From: JAYODZ01 sp965660195
GTDB lineage: Bacteria; Pseudomonadota; Alphaproteobacteria; RS24
NCBI GenBank assembly: GCA_965660195.1
Contig: CBFHZM010000001.1
Coordinates: 9,736 to 73,735, forward strand
DNA: 64,000 nt
Direction: 5' to 3'
Every line of letters begins with the position of its first letter. The first letter of the stretch is position 1. The notes beneath the pieces are model-generated. The model did not search any database. It was given only the letters and a program-made list of their open reading frames with translations, and was not told where the DNA came from. The position numbers were made by a program, and so were the translations under genes. Of the stretch, positions 51,103 to 59,643 are shown piece by piece.

Positions 51103-52569
51103 ATGCTAGAGAATATATCGATCGCACTGCCCGAATTTATTCTGTTCGTTGGCGCCATGGGGCTTTTGATGGTCGGCGTTTTCTCCGACGCGCGAAGCTA
51201 TCCTGTCATTAGCTGGGGCGGGGTGTTGGTTTTGCTTTTGGCCGCTATGGCAAGTTTTGGACAAAATGGCGAATATGTTGCCTTTGGCGGAAGCTATGTT
51301 GTGGATGGCTTGAGCCGTCTAATGAAATTGATCACCTTCGGTGCTCTCGCGATTTCACTGATTATGGCCCGCGGCTTTTTAGAGCGCGAGAAATTAGCGC
51401 GTTTCGAGTTTCCGGTGCTTATTCTTTTGTCGGCAACAGGCATGGGGATCATGATTTCGGCCAATGACATGATCGCTATGTATATGGGCATTGAGCTGCA
51501 AAGCTTGGCACTTTATGTGCTGGCAACGGCTAACCGCAACTCGTTGCGGTCTTCTGAGGCGGGCTTGAAATATTTTGTTTTGGGGGCGCTTTCATCAGGC
51601 TTGTTGCTCTATGGCTGTTCGCTCATTTACGGTTTTGCCGGCGGTGTCGGTTTTAACGATATCGCGTTGGCGATTTCCTCTGCTCCGAGCCTAACGCTCT
51701 TACCGGTCATTGGTATTGTCTTCATTTTTGCGGGACTGGCCTTCAAAGTTTCGGCTGTTCCATTTCATATGTGGACACCGGATGTCTATGAAGGCGCACC
51801 AACGCCAATTACCGCGCTTTTTGCGGCGGCTCCCAAAATTGCAGGTTTCGCCATTTTTATTCGTCTGGTGCATCAAGGCCTGCTGCAGGCTATCGATGCC
51901 TGGCAACAAATTATTATCTTTCTTGCGTTAGCGAGCATGGTGCTTGGCGCCTTCTCAGCCATTGGGCAGAGCAATATAAAGCGTCTGATGGCCTATTCAT
52001 CAATCGGGCATATGGGTTTTGCTATGGTCGGTTTGGCCGCGGGCACGCAAGACGGCGTTGCAAGCTTGATCATTTATCTCGCTATTTACGTTGCTATGAC
52101 GCTTGGTGCTTTTGCATGTATTTTGGCGCTACGAACAGATAACGCGATGATCGAGCGGATTGATGAGATGGCCGGCCTTAGCCGGACGCGGCCAGGTTTG
52201 GCGGCGATGTTAGCGATTTTAATGTTCTCTTTGGCGGGTATTCCACCTCTGGCTGGGTTTTTTGGTAAGTTCTATGTGTTCCGTGCCGCTATCGAAGCTG
52301 AGCTGTATACGCTTGCTGTGCTCGGGGTTTTGGCTAGTGTGGTTGGCGCATTCTATTATCTTCGCATCGTCAAAGTTATGTACATTGATGAGCCCAGCGA
52401 CCGTGTGGTTGAACCCGTGTCGTCCGAGCTTGGATGGATCGCTGCGGGCCTGTCAGCCTTTTCGCTCTTATTCTTTGTCTATCCGCGGCCTCTCATCGAA
52501 TTGGCACAAGCTGCCGCGGCAACGCTGATCAATGGCGCGATGAATTCTTTAGCTGCGTTGATGTTTTAA
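51103..52569 (+). CDS. nuoN: NADH-quinone oxidoreductase subunit N
   Basis: This 488-residue ND2-type antiporter-like subunit has YMGIELQSLALYVLA, PFHMWTPDVYEGAPTPITA and FSLAGIPPLAGFFGKFYVF. It is the last subunit of the nuo operon. No terminator follows before birA, whose GTG lies nine bases after the stop, so birA and RNase J are probably read through from nuo. Confidence 0.98.
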   Translation: MLENISIALPEFILFVGAMGLLMVGVFSDARSYPVISWGGVLVLLLAAMASFGQNGEYVAFGGSYVVDGLSRLMKLITFGALAISLIMARGFLEREKLARFEFPVLILLSATGMGIMISANDMIAMYMGIELQSLALYVLATANRNSLRSSEAGLKYFVLGALSSGLLLYGCSLIYGFAGGVGFNDIALAISSAPSLTLLPVIGIVFIFAGLAFKVSAVPFHMWTPDVYEGAPTPITALFAAAPKIAGFAIFIRLVHQGLLQAIDAWQQIIIFLALASMVLGAFSAIGQSNIKRLMAYSSIGHMGFAMVGLAAGTQDGVASLIIYLAIYVAMTLGAFACILALRTDNAMIERIDEMAGLSRTRPGLAAMLAILMFSLAGIPPLAGFFGKFYVFRAAIEAELYTLAVLGVLASVVGAFYYLRIVKVMYIDEPSDRVVEPVSSELGWIAAGLSAFSLLFFVYPRPLIELAQAAAATLINGAMNSLAALMF

Positions 52570-52578
52570 GGTTTAAGT

Positions 52579-53331
52579 GTGGTCATTTCCAATTATCACA
52601 CTCTGAAACTTGACGAGATCGATAGTACCAATGAAGAAGCGCGACGTTTCTCTGAGGCCGGAGAGACGCAGGCGACATGGATCGTAGCTGATGTGCAAAC
52701 GGCGGGGCGCGGTCGGCGTGGTCGATCTTGGGTCGCACCGCGAGGCAATCTTATGACAACCCTCTATTGGCCATTTCCTGTGACAGTGAAATCTGCCGCG
52801 CTATTATCCTTCGTCGCGAGCCTAGCAGTTCGTGATGTCGTTGCTGACTGTCTTCCGCAGGCACAAGTTGACTTGAAATGGCCGAACGATGTTCTCGTTA
52901 ATGGTGAGAAAATAGCGGGCATTTTGCTCGAGGCATTTCGGGTTTCAGGTCAAAGCGTGCAGACTTTGGCTGTCGGGATTGGCATAAATATAACGCACCA
53001 CCCAGATGATACACCTTATCCGGCAACGCATATTGGTGCTGTAGGCCAGGCGCCAACGAGAGATGAGGTTTTTGAAAAGCTAAAAGCATCTTTCGCGGCT
53101 TATCATGAAGCTTTTGATAAATCCGGATTTGCGCCAATTCGTAAAGTTTGGCTGGAATATGCGCGTGGGAGGGGCGGCCAGATCGAAGTTCGGTTGGCGA
53201 ATGAAACACTCTCTGGCCTATTTGAGGATTTGGATGGCGAGGGTCAGCTATGTTTGCGCTTGCCCAGTGGCGAGTTACGTTTGGTTGCCGCCGGAGATGT
53301 TTATTTTCCAGAGGTTCTAGATGGAGGATAG
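52579..53331 (+). CDS. birA: Biotin--[acetyl-CoA-carboxylase] ligase, monofunctional
   Basis: This 250-residue biotin protein ligase has GRGRRGRSWVAPRGN (43-57), DLKWPNDVLVNGEKIAGILLE and a small C-terminal SH3-like domain. There is no N-terminal winged helix, so it is a ligase only and not a biotin-operon repressor. It attaches biotin to carboxylase carrier domains. The start is GTG at 52579. It follows nuoN closely and overlaps the RNase J gene by eleven bases, an order typical of alphaproteobacteria. Confidence 0.95.
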   Translation: MVISNYHTLKLDEIDSTNEEARRFSEAGETQATWIVADVQTAGRGRRGRSWVAPRGNLMTTLYWPFPVTVKSAALLSFVASLAVRDVVADCLPQAQVDLKWPNDVLVNGEKIAGILLEAFRVSGQSVQTLAVGIGINITHHPDDTPYPATHIGAVGQAPTRDEVFEKLKASFAAYHEAFDKSGFAPIRKVWLEYARGRGGQIEVRLANETLSGLFEDLDGEGQLCLRLPSGELRLVAAGDVYFPEVLDGG

Positions 53332-54973
53332 TTTAGTTTTTTTACCGCTGGGCGGCACCGGCGAGATCGGTATGAATTGTAACCTCTATGGCTATGGGTC
53401 GGGTAAAAAGCGGCAATGGTTGATGGTCGATCTGGGGATCACCTTTCCGCGCCTTGAGGCGCCTGGGATTGATGTGATTACACCGGATATCTCTTATATC
53501 GCGGCACGAAAGAAGCAATTATGTGGTCTCGTCCTAACGCATGGGCATGAGGATCATATCGGGGCAGTGCCACATTTGTGGCCGGCACTACAGTGCCCGA
53601 TCTACACGACGCCGTTTACGGCTGAACTGGTCTACGGAAAGCTTGTCGAAGCCGGCCTTGAGGAACGTGCCGAGATCCGCTTGATCCCAGAATCGGGCCA
53701 GCTCGATATCGGACCATTTCATCTCGATTTTATTCACCTAACGCATTCGATTGCTGAAATGCAGGCTGTTAAAATTTCTTGCGGCGATAGTAAGGTTTTG
53801 CATACGGGTGATTGGAAAATTGATCCTGACCCGGTAATCGGCAGGGCTAGCGCGCTGGACGTCTTGGAAGCTGCGGGTGACGAGGGCATTGATGCCATCA
53901 TTTGCGATTCAACGAATGTTTTGTCTTCTGGTCGCTCGGGGTCGGAGAAGCATGTAGCCGGCGAATTAGCGGCGTTGGTCGCCGCGCAAACGGGGCGGGT
54001 TGTGGTGACGACTTTTGCCTCGAATGTGGCGCGGCTTGCTAGCATTGGCGCTGCCGCGCGAGCGAGTGATCGGCATGTGACGCTGGCAGGTTTGGGGATG
54101 CGGAAAATTTTTCGTGCCGCATTGGCAACAGGCTATCTGAACGATTTTCCGCCTGTCATAGATGATAGCGAGGCGGGCTATTTGCCGCCAGAAAAATTGT
54201 TAATTCTATGCACGGGCTCACAAGGTGAGCCAAGGGCGGCGATGTCAAGATTGGCGGACGGGTCGCATCCGCATTTAACCCTCGAAGCTGGCGATACGGC
54301 GATTTTTTCCTCGAAAATGATACCGGGTAATGAGACAGAAATCTTGGATCTTCAAAACCGTCTGGCGAAACGCGGAATTAAAGTCATGACCGCCGGAGCA
54401 GGGGATATTCATGTTTCGGGGCACCCTTGCCGCGAGGACCTCGAGGATATGTATCGCCTGGTGCGTCCGCGCATTTCAATTCCGGTTCACGGTGAAGCGC
54501 GGCATTTGATTGCCCATGCCGAGCTGGCGCAATCCCTTGGCACGGAGCAAGCCTTAGTGATTGAAAATGGTGATATGGTGCAGTTAGCTCCCGGCAAAGC
54601 CCGCGTTATTGATCGTGTGCCGGCAGGTCGCTTCTATCTTGATGGCCAGCTATTGCTTGAGGATGCGGCGGCGGTTTTGGCGCAACGCCGCAAGCTGGCC
54701 TATGTCGGTGTTGTCAGCGTGGCTCTGGCCGTCGATAAGGCTGGGCGTTTATGTGCCGATCCAGAAATATCGACCAGCGGTTTGCCGGATTGCGATCGTG
54801 AGGGCATCAAGCTGTCTGATTGGATCCACGAAGCGATTGAAAAGTCGTTGCCAGATAACGGGCGCATTACGCACGAGATTGTGACGGCGGAAATGCCGCA
54901 GAAGATTGGCCGTATTTTGAAACAAAACTGGGGTAAAAAACCTGTTGTCCATGTCATGCTAGTGACGGTATGA
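53321..54973 (+). CDS. rnj: Ribonuclease J
   Basis: This 550-residue metallo-beta-lactamase/beta-CASP nuclease has the metal-binding HGHEDHIG at 74-81, then HTGDWKIDPDPV and ICDSTNVLSSGRSGSE. The beta-CASP motifs VTTFASNVARLASI, LCTGSQGEPRAAMSRLADG and VSGHPCREDLEDMYRLVRP also show. It has 5'-3' exonuclease and endonuclease activity in RNA maturation. Alphaproteobacteria combine RNase J with RNase E. The start lies inside the birA end; an AGAGG site precedes it. Confidence 0.93.
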   Translation: MEDSLVFLPLGGTGEIGMNCNLYGYGSGKKRQWLMVDLGITFPRLEAPGIDVITPDISYIAARKKQLCGLVLTHGHEDHIGAVPHLWPALQCPIYTTPFTAELVYGKLVEAGLEERAEIRLIPESGQLDIGPFHLDFIHLTHSIAEMQAVKISCGDSKVLHTGDWKIDPDPVIGRASALDVLEAAGDEGIDAIICDSTNVLSSGRSGSEKHVAGELAALVAAQTGRVVVTTFASNVARLASIGAAARASDRHVTLAGLGMRKIFRAALATGYLNDFPPVIDDSEAGYLPPEKLLILCTGSQGEPRAAMSRLADGSHPHLTLEAGDTAIFSSKMIPGNETEILDLQNRLAKRGIKVMTAGAGDIHVSGHPCREDLEDMYRLVRPRISIPVHGEARHLIAHAELAQSLGTEQALVIENGDMVQLAPGKARVIDRVPAGRFYLDGQLLLEDAAAVLAQRRKLAYVGVVSVALAVDKAGRLCADPEISTSGLPDCDREGIKLSDWIHEAIEKSLPDNGRITHEIVTAEMPQKIGRILKQNWGKKPVVHVMLVTV

Positions 54974-54999
54974 ATCAAAAAAATTTAAGGAGTAAGACG

Positions 55000-55404
55000 A
55001 TGATCGGACGTTTGAACCATGTTGCCATTGCTGTTCCTGATGTTGCCGCTGCGGCCGCAACCTATCGCGATACGCTTGGGGCAACCGTTTCTGAACCTGT
55101 GCCGCTACCCGACCATGGTGTGATCACTGTGTTTGTCGAATTGCCGAACACCAAGATCGAGCTACTGGAGCCATTGGGCGATGACTCGCCGATTTTAGGC
55201 TATCTGAAAAAGAATCCGAACGGCGGCATGCATCATGTCTGTTACGAGGTGGAGGATATTCTTGCTGCGCGCGATCGGATGATTGAAAAAGGCGCAACCA
55301 TAACGGGAACGGGAGAGCCGCGCATTGGCGCTCATGGTAAGCCGGTCATATTTATGCACCCTCGTGATTTTAACGGTACATTGGTCGAGCTTGAGCAAGT
55401 CTAA
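55000..55404 (+). CDS. mce: Methylmalonyl-CoA epimerase
   Basis: This 134-residue vicinal-oxygen-chelate (glyoxalase-fold) protein has the metal-ligand regions RLNHVAIAVPDV (His7), ELPNTKIELLEP and GGMHHVCYEVEDI, and HPRDFNGTLVELEQ at the end, as in methylmalonyl-CoA epimerase. It converts the S to the R form of methylmalonyl-CoA for mutase. AAGGAG precedes the ATG at 55000; an in-frame ATG at 54970 overlaps rnj and lacks a site. Its stop overlaps the next start as TAATG. Confidence 0.93.
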   Translation: MIGRLNHVAIAVPDVAAAAATYRDTLGATVSEPVPLPDHGVITVFVELPNTKIELLEPLGDDSPILGYLKKNPNGGMHHVCYEVEDILAARDRMIEKGATITGTGEPRIGAHGKPVIFMHPRDFNGTLVELEQV

Positions 55405-55682
55405 TGATCACCATAAGTGCCATTTTCGGCATAGCCATTTACGGCATTATTTGGTTCCTTACCTTGTTTTTGGTGTTGCCTTTCGGCGTCCGTACGCAAG
55501 ATGATATTGGTGATGTTGAGCCAGGCTCAACCGCCAGCGCGCCGGAACAACCTCATATTTGGAAGCGTTTCGCTGCAACGACATTGCTTTCAGCTGTACT
55601 CTATGTTGGCGTGCATTGGCTTTTAACCTCGCCAAACGCCGTACCATTCTGGAGTGCCGTCGTTCCTGACTTTGCTCGTTAA
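55404..55682 (+). CDS. DUF1467 family small membrane protein
   Basis: This 92-residue protein has two hydrophobic helices (about 3-27 and 56-78) and the WFLTLFLVLPFGVRTQDDIGD signature of DUF1467, an alphaproteobacterial family that nearly always follows mce or precedes proS. Function is unknown. Translation overlaps the mce stop by one base. Confidence 0.85.
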   Translation: MITISAIFGIAIYGIIWFLTLFLVLPFGVRTQDDIGDVEPGSTASAPEQPHIWKRFAATTLLSAVLYVGVHWLLTSPNAVPFWSAVVPDFAR

Positions 55683-55723
55683 GCTAAGTTTGCTTGGGCG
55701 GTTGATTTCGAGAATTGTTCATT

Positions 55724-55766
55724 AAAAAGAATGAGCGGGACCCGAAAGGCTTCGGTCCCGCTCATT
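55724..55766 (-). terminator. Strong intrinsic terminator, minus strand, of the candidate small RNA
   Basis: Arms AATGAGCGGGACC and GGTCCCGCTCATT make 13 pairs, extendable by CGAA/TTCG with one bulge. A T-run follows only on the minus strand, so it does not serve the plus-strand DUF1467 gene. Confidence 0.8.
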
Positions 55767-55834
55767 GTGGTGTCAGCTCAGCCAAAGGTTCCTCCCAGAC
55801 CTGAAAGGTCAGCGAACTGACCTCTCCACACACG
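55724..55834 (-). ncRNA. Candidate intergenic small RNA (about 111 nt)
   Basis: Read on the minus strand from 55834, the segment folds as follows. A 10-bp hairpin (arms 55817-55826 and 55803-55812, one GU pair) is capped by a UUCG tetraloop. A 6-bp hairpin AGGUCU-GGGA-GGA(A)CCU (55786-55802) has a GNRA loop and one bulge. A linker comes next, then a terminator stem of 13 or more pairs followed by C and five T (55724-55766). A UGUG/CACA pairing could close the first two hairpins into one domain. A sigma-70-type promoter directs transcription from about 55834. No open frame of note is present. It matches no family I recognise; the CAGG..GGGA..GGA segment recalls the SRP RNA apical loop but lacks its conserved AGCA side. 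The rest of the 326-base gap before proS appears empty. Confidence 0.62.
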
Positions 55835-55839
55835 CTAAA

Positions 55840-55867
55840 ATTGTAACAATCGATGTGAGTCTGACAA
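55840..55867 (-). promoter_or_regulatory. Sigma-70-type promoter of the candidate small RNA
   Basis: On the minus strand TTGTCA (55862-55867) and TACAAT (55840-55845) are separated by 16 bases. The start would be about six bases beyond the -10, near 55834. Confidence 0.55.
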
Positions 55868-56008
55868 GCTTATTCTCGGGGGTGCAAAATTTCTTCGTGA
55901 AGCGTTGCTTTTTTACAACGGTTGCGAGATGGCGGTTCTGGGGGCTTGTCAGTCGGCGCGGTGCGATTTAGACATGAAATGGCCTAATTTATAGAAGAGC
56001 TTCGTGAT

Positions 56009-57337
56009 ATGCGCCTGTCAAAGTATTTTGTGCCTACAATTAAGGAAAACCCATCAGAGGCTCAGATCGTCTCGCACCGTCTGATGCTGCGGGCAGGGCT
56101 CGTACGTCAAAGCGCGGCAGGAATTTATTCTTGGTTACCACTGGGTTTGCGGGTCTTAAACAAGATCAGCAATATTGTTCGCGCTGAGCAGAACGCGGCT
56201 GGCGCGCATGAAGTTCTGATGCCGACCTTGCAACCCGCAGAGATCTGGCGCGAGTCGGGCCGCTATGAGGATTACGGTAAAGAAATGCTACGGATTAAAG
56301 ATCGCCATGATCGCGATCTGCTTTATGGTCCGACCAATGAGGAGTTGATCACTCAAATTGTCCGCGACAACATCCGTAGCTACCGTGAATTGCCGCTTAA
56401 TCTGTATCATATTCAATGGAAGTTTCGCGATGAGATCCGACCTCGATTCGGCGTCATGCGTGGTCGAGAGTTCTTGATGAAGGATGGCTATAGCTTTGAC
56501 TTGGACGAAGCGGCGGCGCGGCGTGCCTATGAAGTCATGTTCGTAGCTTACTTGCGGACCTTTCAGCGCTTGGGGCTGAAAGCTTTGCCAATGGCCGCAG
56601 ATACCGGTCCGATTGGCGGCGACCTTAGCCATGAATTTATTATTCTCGCGGAAACAGGCGAGTCTGAAGTGTTTTGCGATGCCCAGATTTTTGATCTCGA
56701 AATCCCTGCTGCCGATCAGAATAACGACTTCTCAGCAACCATCGAGGCGTTTACCAGCCTGTATGCGCGTACGGATGAACGCCACGAAGCGGCGACATTT
56801 GAGACCATGGTGCCAAGCGAGCGCCGCGTGCAAGCCCGCGGCATTGAGGTCGGACATATTTTTTATTTCGGGCAGAAATACTCCGAGCGCATGGGGTGCC
56901 GTGTCGCGGGGCCCGATGGTAAGGATGTCGCTGTGCATGGCGGCTCTTACGGTATTGGCGTATCGCGTCTTGTTGGTGCTATTATCGAAGCCAGCCATGA
57001 CGAAGCTGGAATTATTTGGCCGTGGCCGGTGACCCCGTTCCATGTTGGGCTAATTAATTTGAAAGTTGGCGATGCGCAAACCGATGCTCTGTCCGAACAG
57101 CTCTATGCGGGCTTGAGCGCGCTGGGTTTAGACTGCCTGTATGATGATCGCGACGAGCGGGCGGGGACAAAGTTTTCGGATATGGATTTGATCGGCTTGC
57201 CATGGCAGGCGGTTATTGGGCCGCGCGGTGCCGCGAGCGGTGAGATTGAAATCAAAAACCGTGCTACGGGTGAGAAGCATAATCTGCCGCTTGACGAGGC
57301 TGTCAAACTTCTCTCGCAAGCTCCGGTATCGGTATGA
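56009..57337 (+). CDS. proS: Prolyl-tRNA synthetase, short form without editing insertion
   Basis: This 442-residue class II synthetase has motif 2 (FRDEIRPRFGVMRGREFLMKD), TDTGP-like AADTGPIGGDLSHEF and motif 3 (GGSYGIGVSRLVGAIIE). The E. coli enzyme is near 570 residues because of an inserted editing domain; here motifs 2 and 3 are close together and the insertion is absent, the usual alphaproteobacterial form. Clearing of Ala-tRNA(Pro) would need a separate ProX/YbaK-type protein. It charges tRNA-Pro. Its stop overlaps the lolC start (ATGA). Confidence 0.97.
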   Translation: MRLSKYFVPTIKENPSEAQIVSHRLMLRAGLVRQSAAGIYSWLPLGLRVLNKISNIVRAEQNAAGAHEVLMPTLQPAEIWRESGRYEDYGKEMLRIKDRHDRDLLYGPTNEELITQIVRDNIRSYRELPLNLYHIQWKFRDEIRPRFGVMRGREFLMKDGYSFDLDEAAARRAYEVMFVAYLRTFQRLGLKALPMAADTGPIGGDLSHEFIILAETGESEVFCDAQIFDLEIPAADQNNDFSATIEAFTSLYARTDERHEAATFETMVPSERRVQARGIEVGHIFYFGQKYSERMGCRVAGPDGKDVAVHGGSYGIGVSRLVGAIIEASHDEAGIIWPWPVTPFHVGLINLKVGDAQTDALSEQLYAGLSALGLDCLYDDRDERAGTKFSDMDLIGLPWQAVIGPRGAASGEIEIKNRATGEKHNLPLDEAVKLLSQAPVSV

Positions 57338-58587
57338 GTGGCGCCTTCGGCAAATTCGAATGGGCGCTCGCGGGGCGCTATTTAAGAGCCCGCCGTCGCG
57401 ACAGTTATATCTCGGTTATCGCTATTATTTCTTTGCTCGGTATCATGCTCGGGGTCGCTACGCTGATCGTGGTGATGGCTGTCATGACAGGGTTTCGCGC
57501 TGATTTGTTAGACCGCATTGTTGGGGTCAATGGCCATGCCCGGATTGAGAGCCGCTTTGCCTCTCGCGACGACATGGATGCGACTGTGGTTAAGCTTCGA
57601 ACTATACCGGGTGTTGTCTCCGCCCGCCCGATGATCGATGGCCAGATCATGGCCGCGGTGGGCAATAACGTCCGTGGTATGGTGTTGCGTGGCTTTCCCG
57701 TCAACGATCTGGAGCAACTGCCTGCACTTCAAGGCAAGGTTCGGGTGGGTCAGCTCGGTGACCTCACAGGCGAGGCCACCATCGCGATCGGCGCTCGGCT
57801 AGCGGAAATCCATGGTTTGATGGTGGGGGATACGCTGACTTTGATTTCTCCACAAGGCGTGGTCACGCCTTTTGGGTCAGCGCCTAATGTCGAGAATTTC
57901 ACGATCAAGGCGATTTTTGAAATTGGTCTTTCGGACTACGACATGAATATTGCTTTTACGAATTACGACACTCTCGCCAGCTTTTTGGCTCGCCCGGCGC
58001 AATCTGGCGTGATTGAATTTGATGTTACGGATGCCGATGATATTGATCGGATGAGCAGTCTTGTGCGCGAAGCACTGGGTGAAGGCTTTAGAGTTTTTGA
58101 TTGGAAGCGGAGCAATTCAACCTTGGCAGGGGCGTTAGAAGTTGAACGCAATGTCATGTTTCTCATTCTGACACTGATCTTATTAGTCGCGGCGCTAAAT
58201 ATTGTCTCGGGTATGGTGATGTTGGTTCGCGATAAAGGGCGCGATATTGCTATCTTGCGTGCCATGGGAGCGACGCGCGGAGCAGTCATGCGCATTTTCT
58301 TTATAACGGGTGCAGCGATTGGGGTGGCCGGAACCGCCCTCGGGGTCGCCTCGGGCGTTATTTTTTGTGCCTATATTGAAGAAATTCGACAGTTTTTGAT
58401 TTGGCTTACAGGTGCCGAGTTATTTCCAGCGCAGATATATTTTCTCGATAAAATGCCAGCAACCATTGTTTGGCAAGATGTCCTTAGCGTTGTGATTATG
58501 GCACTGGGGCTGTCTTTCCTCTCAACGCTCTATCCGGCGTGGCGGGCGGCGCGGCTCGATCCTGTGGAGGCTTTGCGCTATGAGTAA
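57334..58587 (+). CDS. lolC: Lipoprotein-releasing ABC transporter permease LolC/E
   Basis: This 417-residue membrane protein has one helix near the N-terminus (ISVIAIISLLGIMLGVATLIVVMAVM), a periplasmic MacB-like domain of about 200 residues, then three helices at the C-terminus. This is the FtsX/MacB/LolC topology. With LolD it releases mature lipoproteins from the inner membrane to LolA. Only one permease gene is present, so LolC probably forms a homodimer or a LolF-like unit, as in many alphaproteobacteria. It overlaps proS by four bases and lolD by eight. Confidence 0.95.
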   Translation: MSGAFGKFEWALAGRYLRARRRDSYISVIAIISLLGIMLGVATLIVVMAVMTGFRADLLDRIVGVNGHARIESRFASRDDMDATVVKLRTIPGVVSARPMIDGQIMAAVGNNVRGMVLRGFPVNDLEQLPALQGKVRVGQLGDLTGEATIAIGARLAEIHGLMVGDTLTLISPQGVVTPFGSAPNVENFTIKAIFEIGLSDYDMNIAFTNYDTLASFLARPAQSGVIEFDVTDADDIDRMSSLVREALGEGFRVFDWKRSNSTLAGALEVERNVMFLILTLILLVAALNIVSGMVMLVRDKGRDIAILRAMGATRGAVMRIFFITGAAIGVAGTALGVASGVIFCAYIEEIRQFLIWLTGAELFPAQIYFLDKMPATIVWQDVLSVVIMALGLSFLSTLYPAWRAARLDPVEALRYE

Positions 58588-59251
58588 ATCCCTGCGCCTC
58601 GATCATATTAGCCATGGCTACAGTCAAGCGGGCGAGAGCTTGCCGGTGTTGCAGGATGTTTCGCTTGAACTTGCCGCTGGCGAGGCGGCGGCGCTATGTG
58701 GTCCGTCGGGATCGGGTAAATCAACCCTGTTGCATCTCGCGGGCCTTCTAGAAAAACCCAATCAAGGACAAGTGATCATCAATGGTCAAAGTGTCGGCGA
58801 TGATGACGGCGAACGCACCCGGTTGCGGCGGCAGCATATTGGTTTCGTTTTTCAGTTTCATAATTTGTTACCTGAGTTTACCGCGCTAGAAAACGTCATG
58901 ATGCCTTTACGATTGCTCGGGGAGAATGGAGCAGGGGTTCAAGACCGTGCAACTGACTGGCTGACGCTTCTAGGGCTGAAAAACCGCCTGACACATTTGC
59001 CGACACAATTATCTGGTGGTGAGCAGCAGCGCGTTGCGATCGCGCGGGCACTGGTACATCGACCATTGGTTTTGATCGCCGACGAACCGACGGGTAGTTT
59101 GGATCATGAAACAGGACAGGTCGTCGCAGATTTGCTACTCGAGACCTGCCGAAATCAAAAAACCATTGTTCTGATTGCTACCCATAATGAGGAACTGGCC
59201 AGCCGCGTTGGTCGGGTTCTGCGCCTGCAAGACGGGCATCTATCTGGCTGA
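58580..59251 (+). CDS. lolD: Lipoprotein-releasing ABC transporter ATP-binding protein LolD
   Basis: This 223-residue ABC ATPase has Walker A GPSGSGKST at 41-49, a Q-loop region FVFQFHNLLPEFTALENV, signature LSGGEQQRVAIARAL, Walker B VLIADEPTGSLD and an H-loop (ATHNEELA). The FQFHNLLPEF segment is typical of the LolD/MacB group. The gene overlaps lolC, fixing its partner. No terminator is evident after its stop. Confidence 0.97.
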   Translation: MSKSLRLDHISHGYSQAGESLPVLQDVSLELAAGEAAALCGPSGSGKSTLLHLAGLLEKPNQGQVIINGQSVGDDDGERTRLRRQHIGFVFQFHNLLPEFTALENVMMPLRLLGENGAGVQDRATDWLTLLGLKNRLTHLPTQLSGGEQQRVAIARALVHRPLVLIADEPTGSLDHETGQVVADLLLETCRNQKTIVLIATHNEELASRVGRVLRLQDGHLSG

Positions 59252-59297
59252 TTACTCTAAGCTACGCGACTCACTAGGGTCGAGAGAACAGAATCGG

Positions 59298-59327
59298 TTG
59301 ACAACGAGAACAAAACATGAACAAAAT
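59298..59327 (+). promoter_or_regulatory. Promoter candidate for the 33-residue membrane protein
   Basis: A perfect TTGACA (59298-59303) is followed after 18 bases by CAAAAT (59322-59327). A CAGCCC/GGGCTG hairpin (59368-59386) lies in the resulting leader. Confidence 0.35.
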
Positions 59328-59411
59328 AAAGAATCGCGAGAATAATTCAGTTAATTTCTTACCCAGACAGCCCCTAGACCGGGCTGAGAACTAAACTAAA
59401 GGGAGTGGAAG

Positions 59412-59513
59412 ATGAGAAAACTTATGGAAGATGTGGCTGCTTTTATCACTTTGGTCGGCTTGGGAGCCGTCGTATTAATGTGGGGCGCCATCGCGCAAGC
59501 CGTCGCAGGCTAA
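59412..59513 (+). CDS. Small single-helix membrane protein, 33 residues, unknown function
   Basis: This is an ATG-to-TAA frame beginning MRKLMEDVAAF. A single hydrophobic helix of about 22 residues (ITLVGLGAVVLMWGAIAQAVAG) runs to the C-terminus. GGGAGTGGAAG directly before the ATG gives good initiation, and a promoter-like TTGACA stands about 110 bases upstream. The short charged N-terminus suggests an N-in orientation in the inner membrane. It fills the lolD-dnaE gap of about 390 bases together with a downstream hairpin. I do not recognise its family; it may be a peptide regulating a membrane complex, or a family overlooked because of its length. Confidence 0.6.
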   Translation: MRKLMEDVAAFITLVGLGAVVLMWGAIAQAVAG

Positions 59514-59558
59514 GTTATCCCCGCTTGTCGCGGGCCAACACGCTGACTTTTTAGATCG

Positions 59559-59587
59559 AAGGCGCCATGATTGCTTATGGCGCCTTT
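59559..59587 (+). terminator. Hairpin, weak intrinsic terminator after the small membrane protein gene
   Basis: AAGGCGCCAT and ATGGCGCCTT arms (59559-59568, 59577-59586) enclose GATTGCTT. The stem is strong but only TTTC follows, so termination may be partial. Confidence 0.5.
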
Positions 59588-59643
59588 CGAGTCTCTGGAA
59601 GGATGCAAAAGCGTCGTAAGTCGTTCTACCGTTGGATCCTAAA

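Noticed and set aside
55724..55766. Hairpin after DUF1467 as the terminator of the mce-DUF1467 transcript
   Set aside because: The T-run is on the minus strand only; on the plus strand the stem is followed by GTGGTG. It fits a leftward transcript instead.
55786..55812. Candidate small RNA as the SRP (4.5S) RNA
   Set aside because: The CAGG-UCU-GGGA-GGA segment is similar, but the conserved 3' AGCA of the symmetric loop is ACCU here. The outer helices of SRP RNA are absent.
59317..59394. Twenty-five-codon frame MNKIKNRENN... before the small membrane protein
   Set aside because: There is no ribosome binding site, its start lies within the proposed promoter, and the composition looks non-coding.
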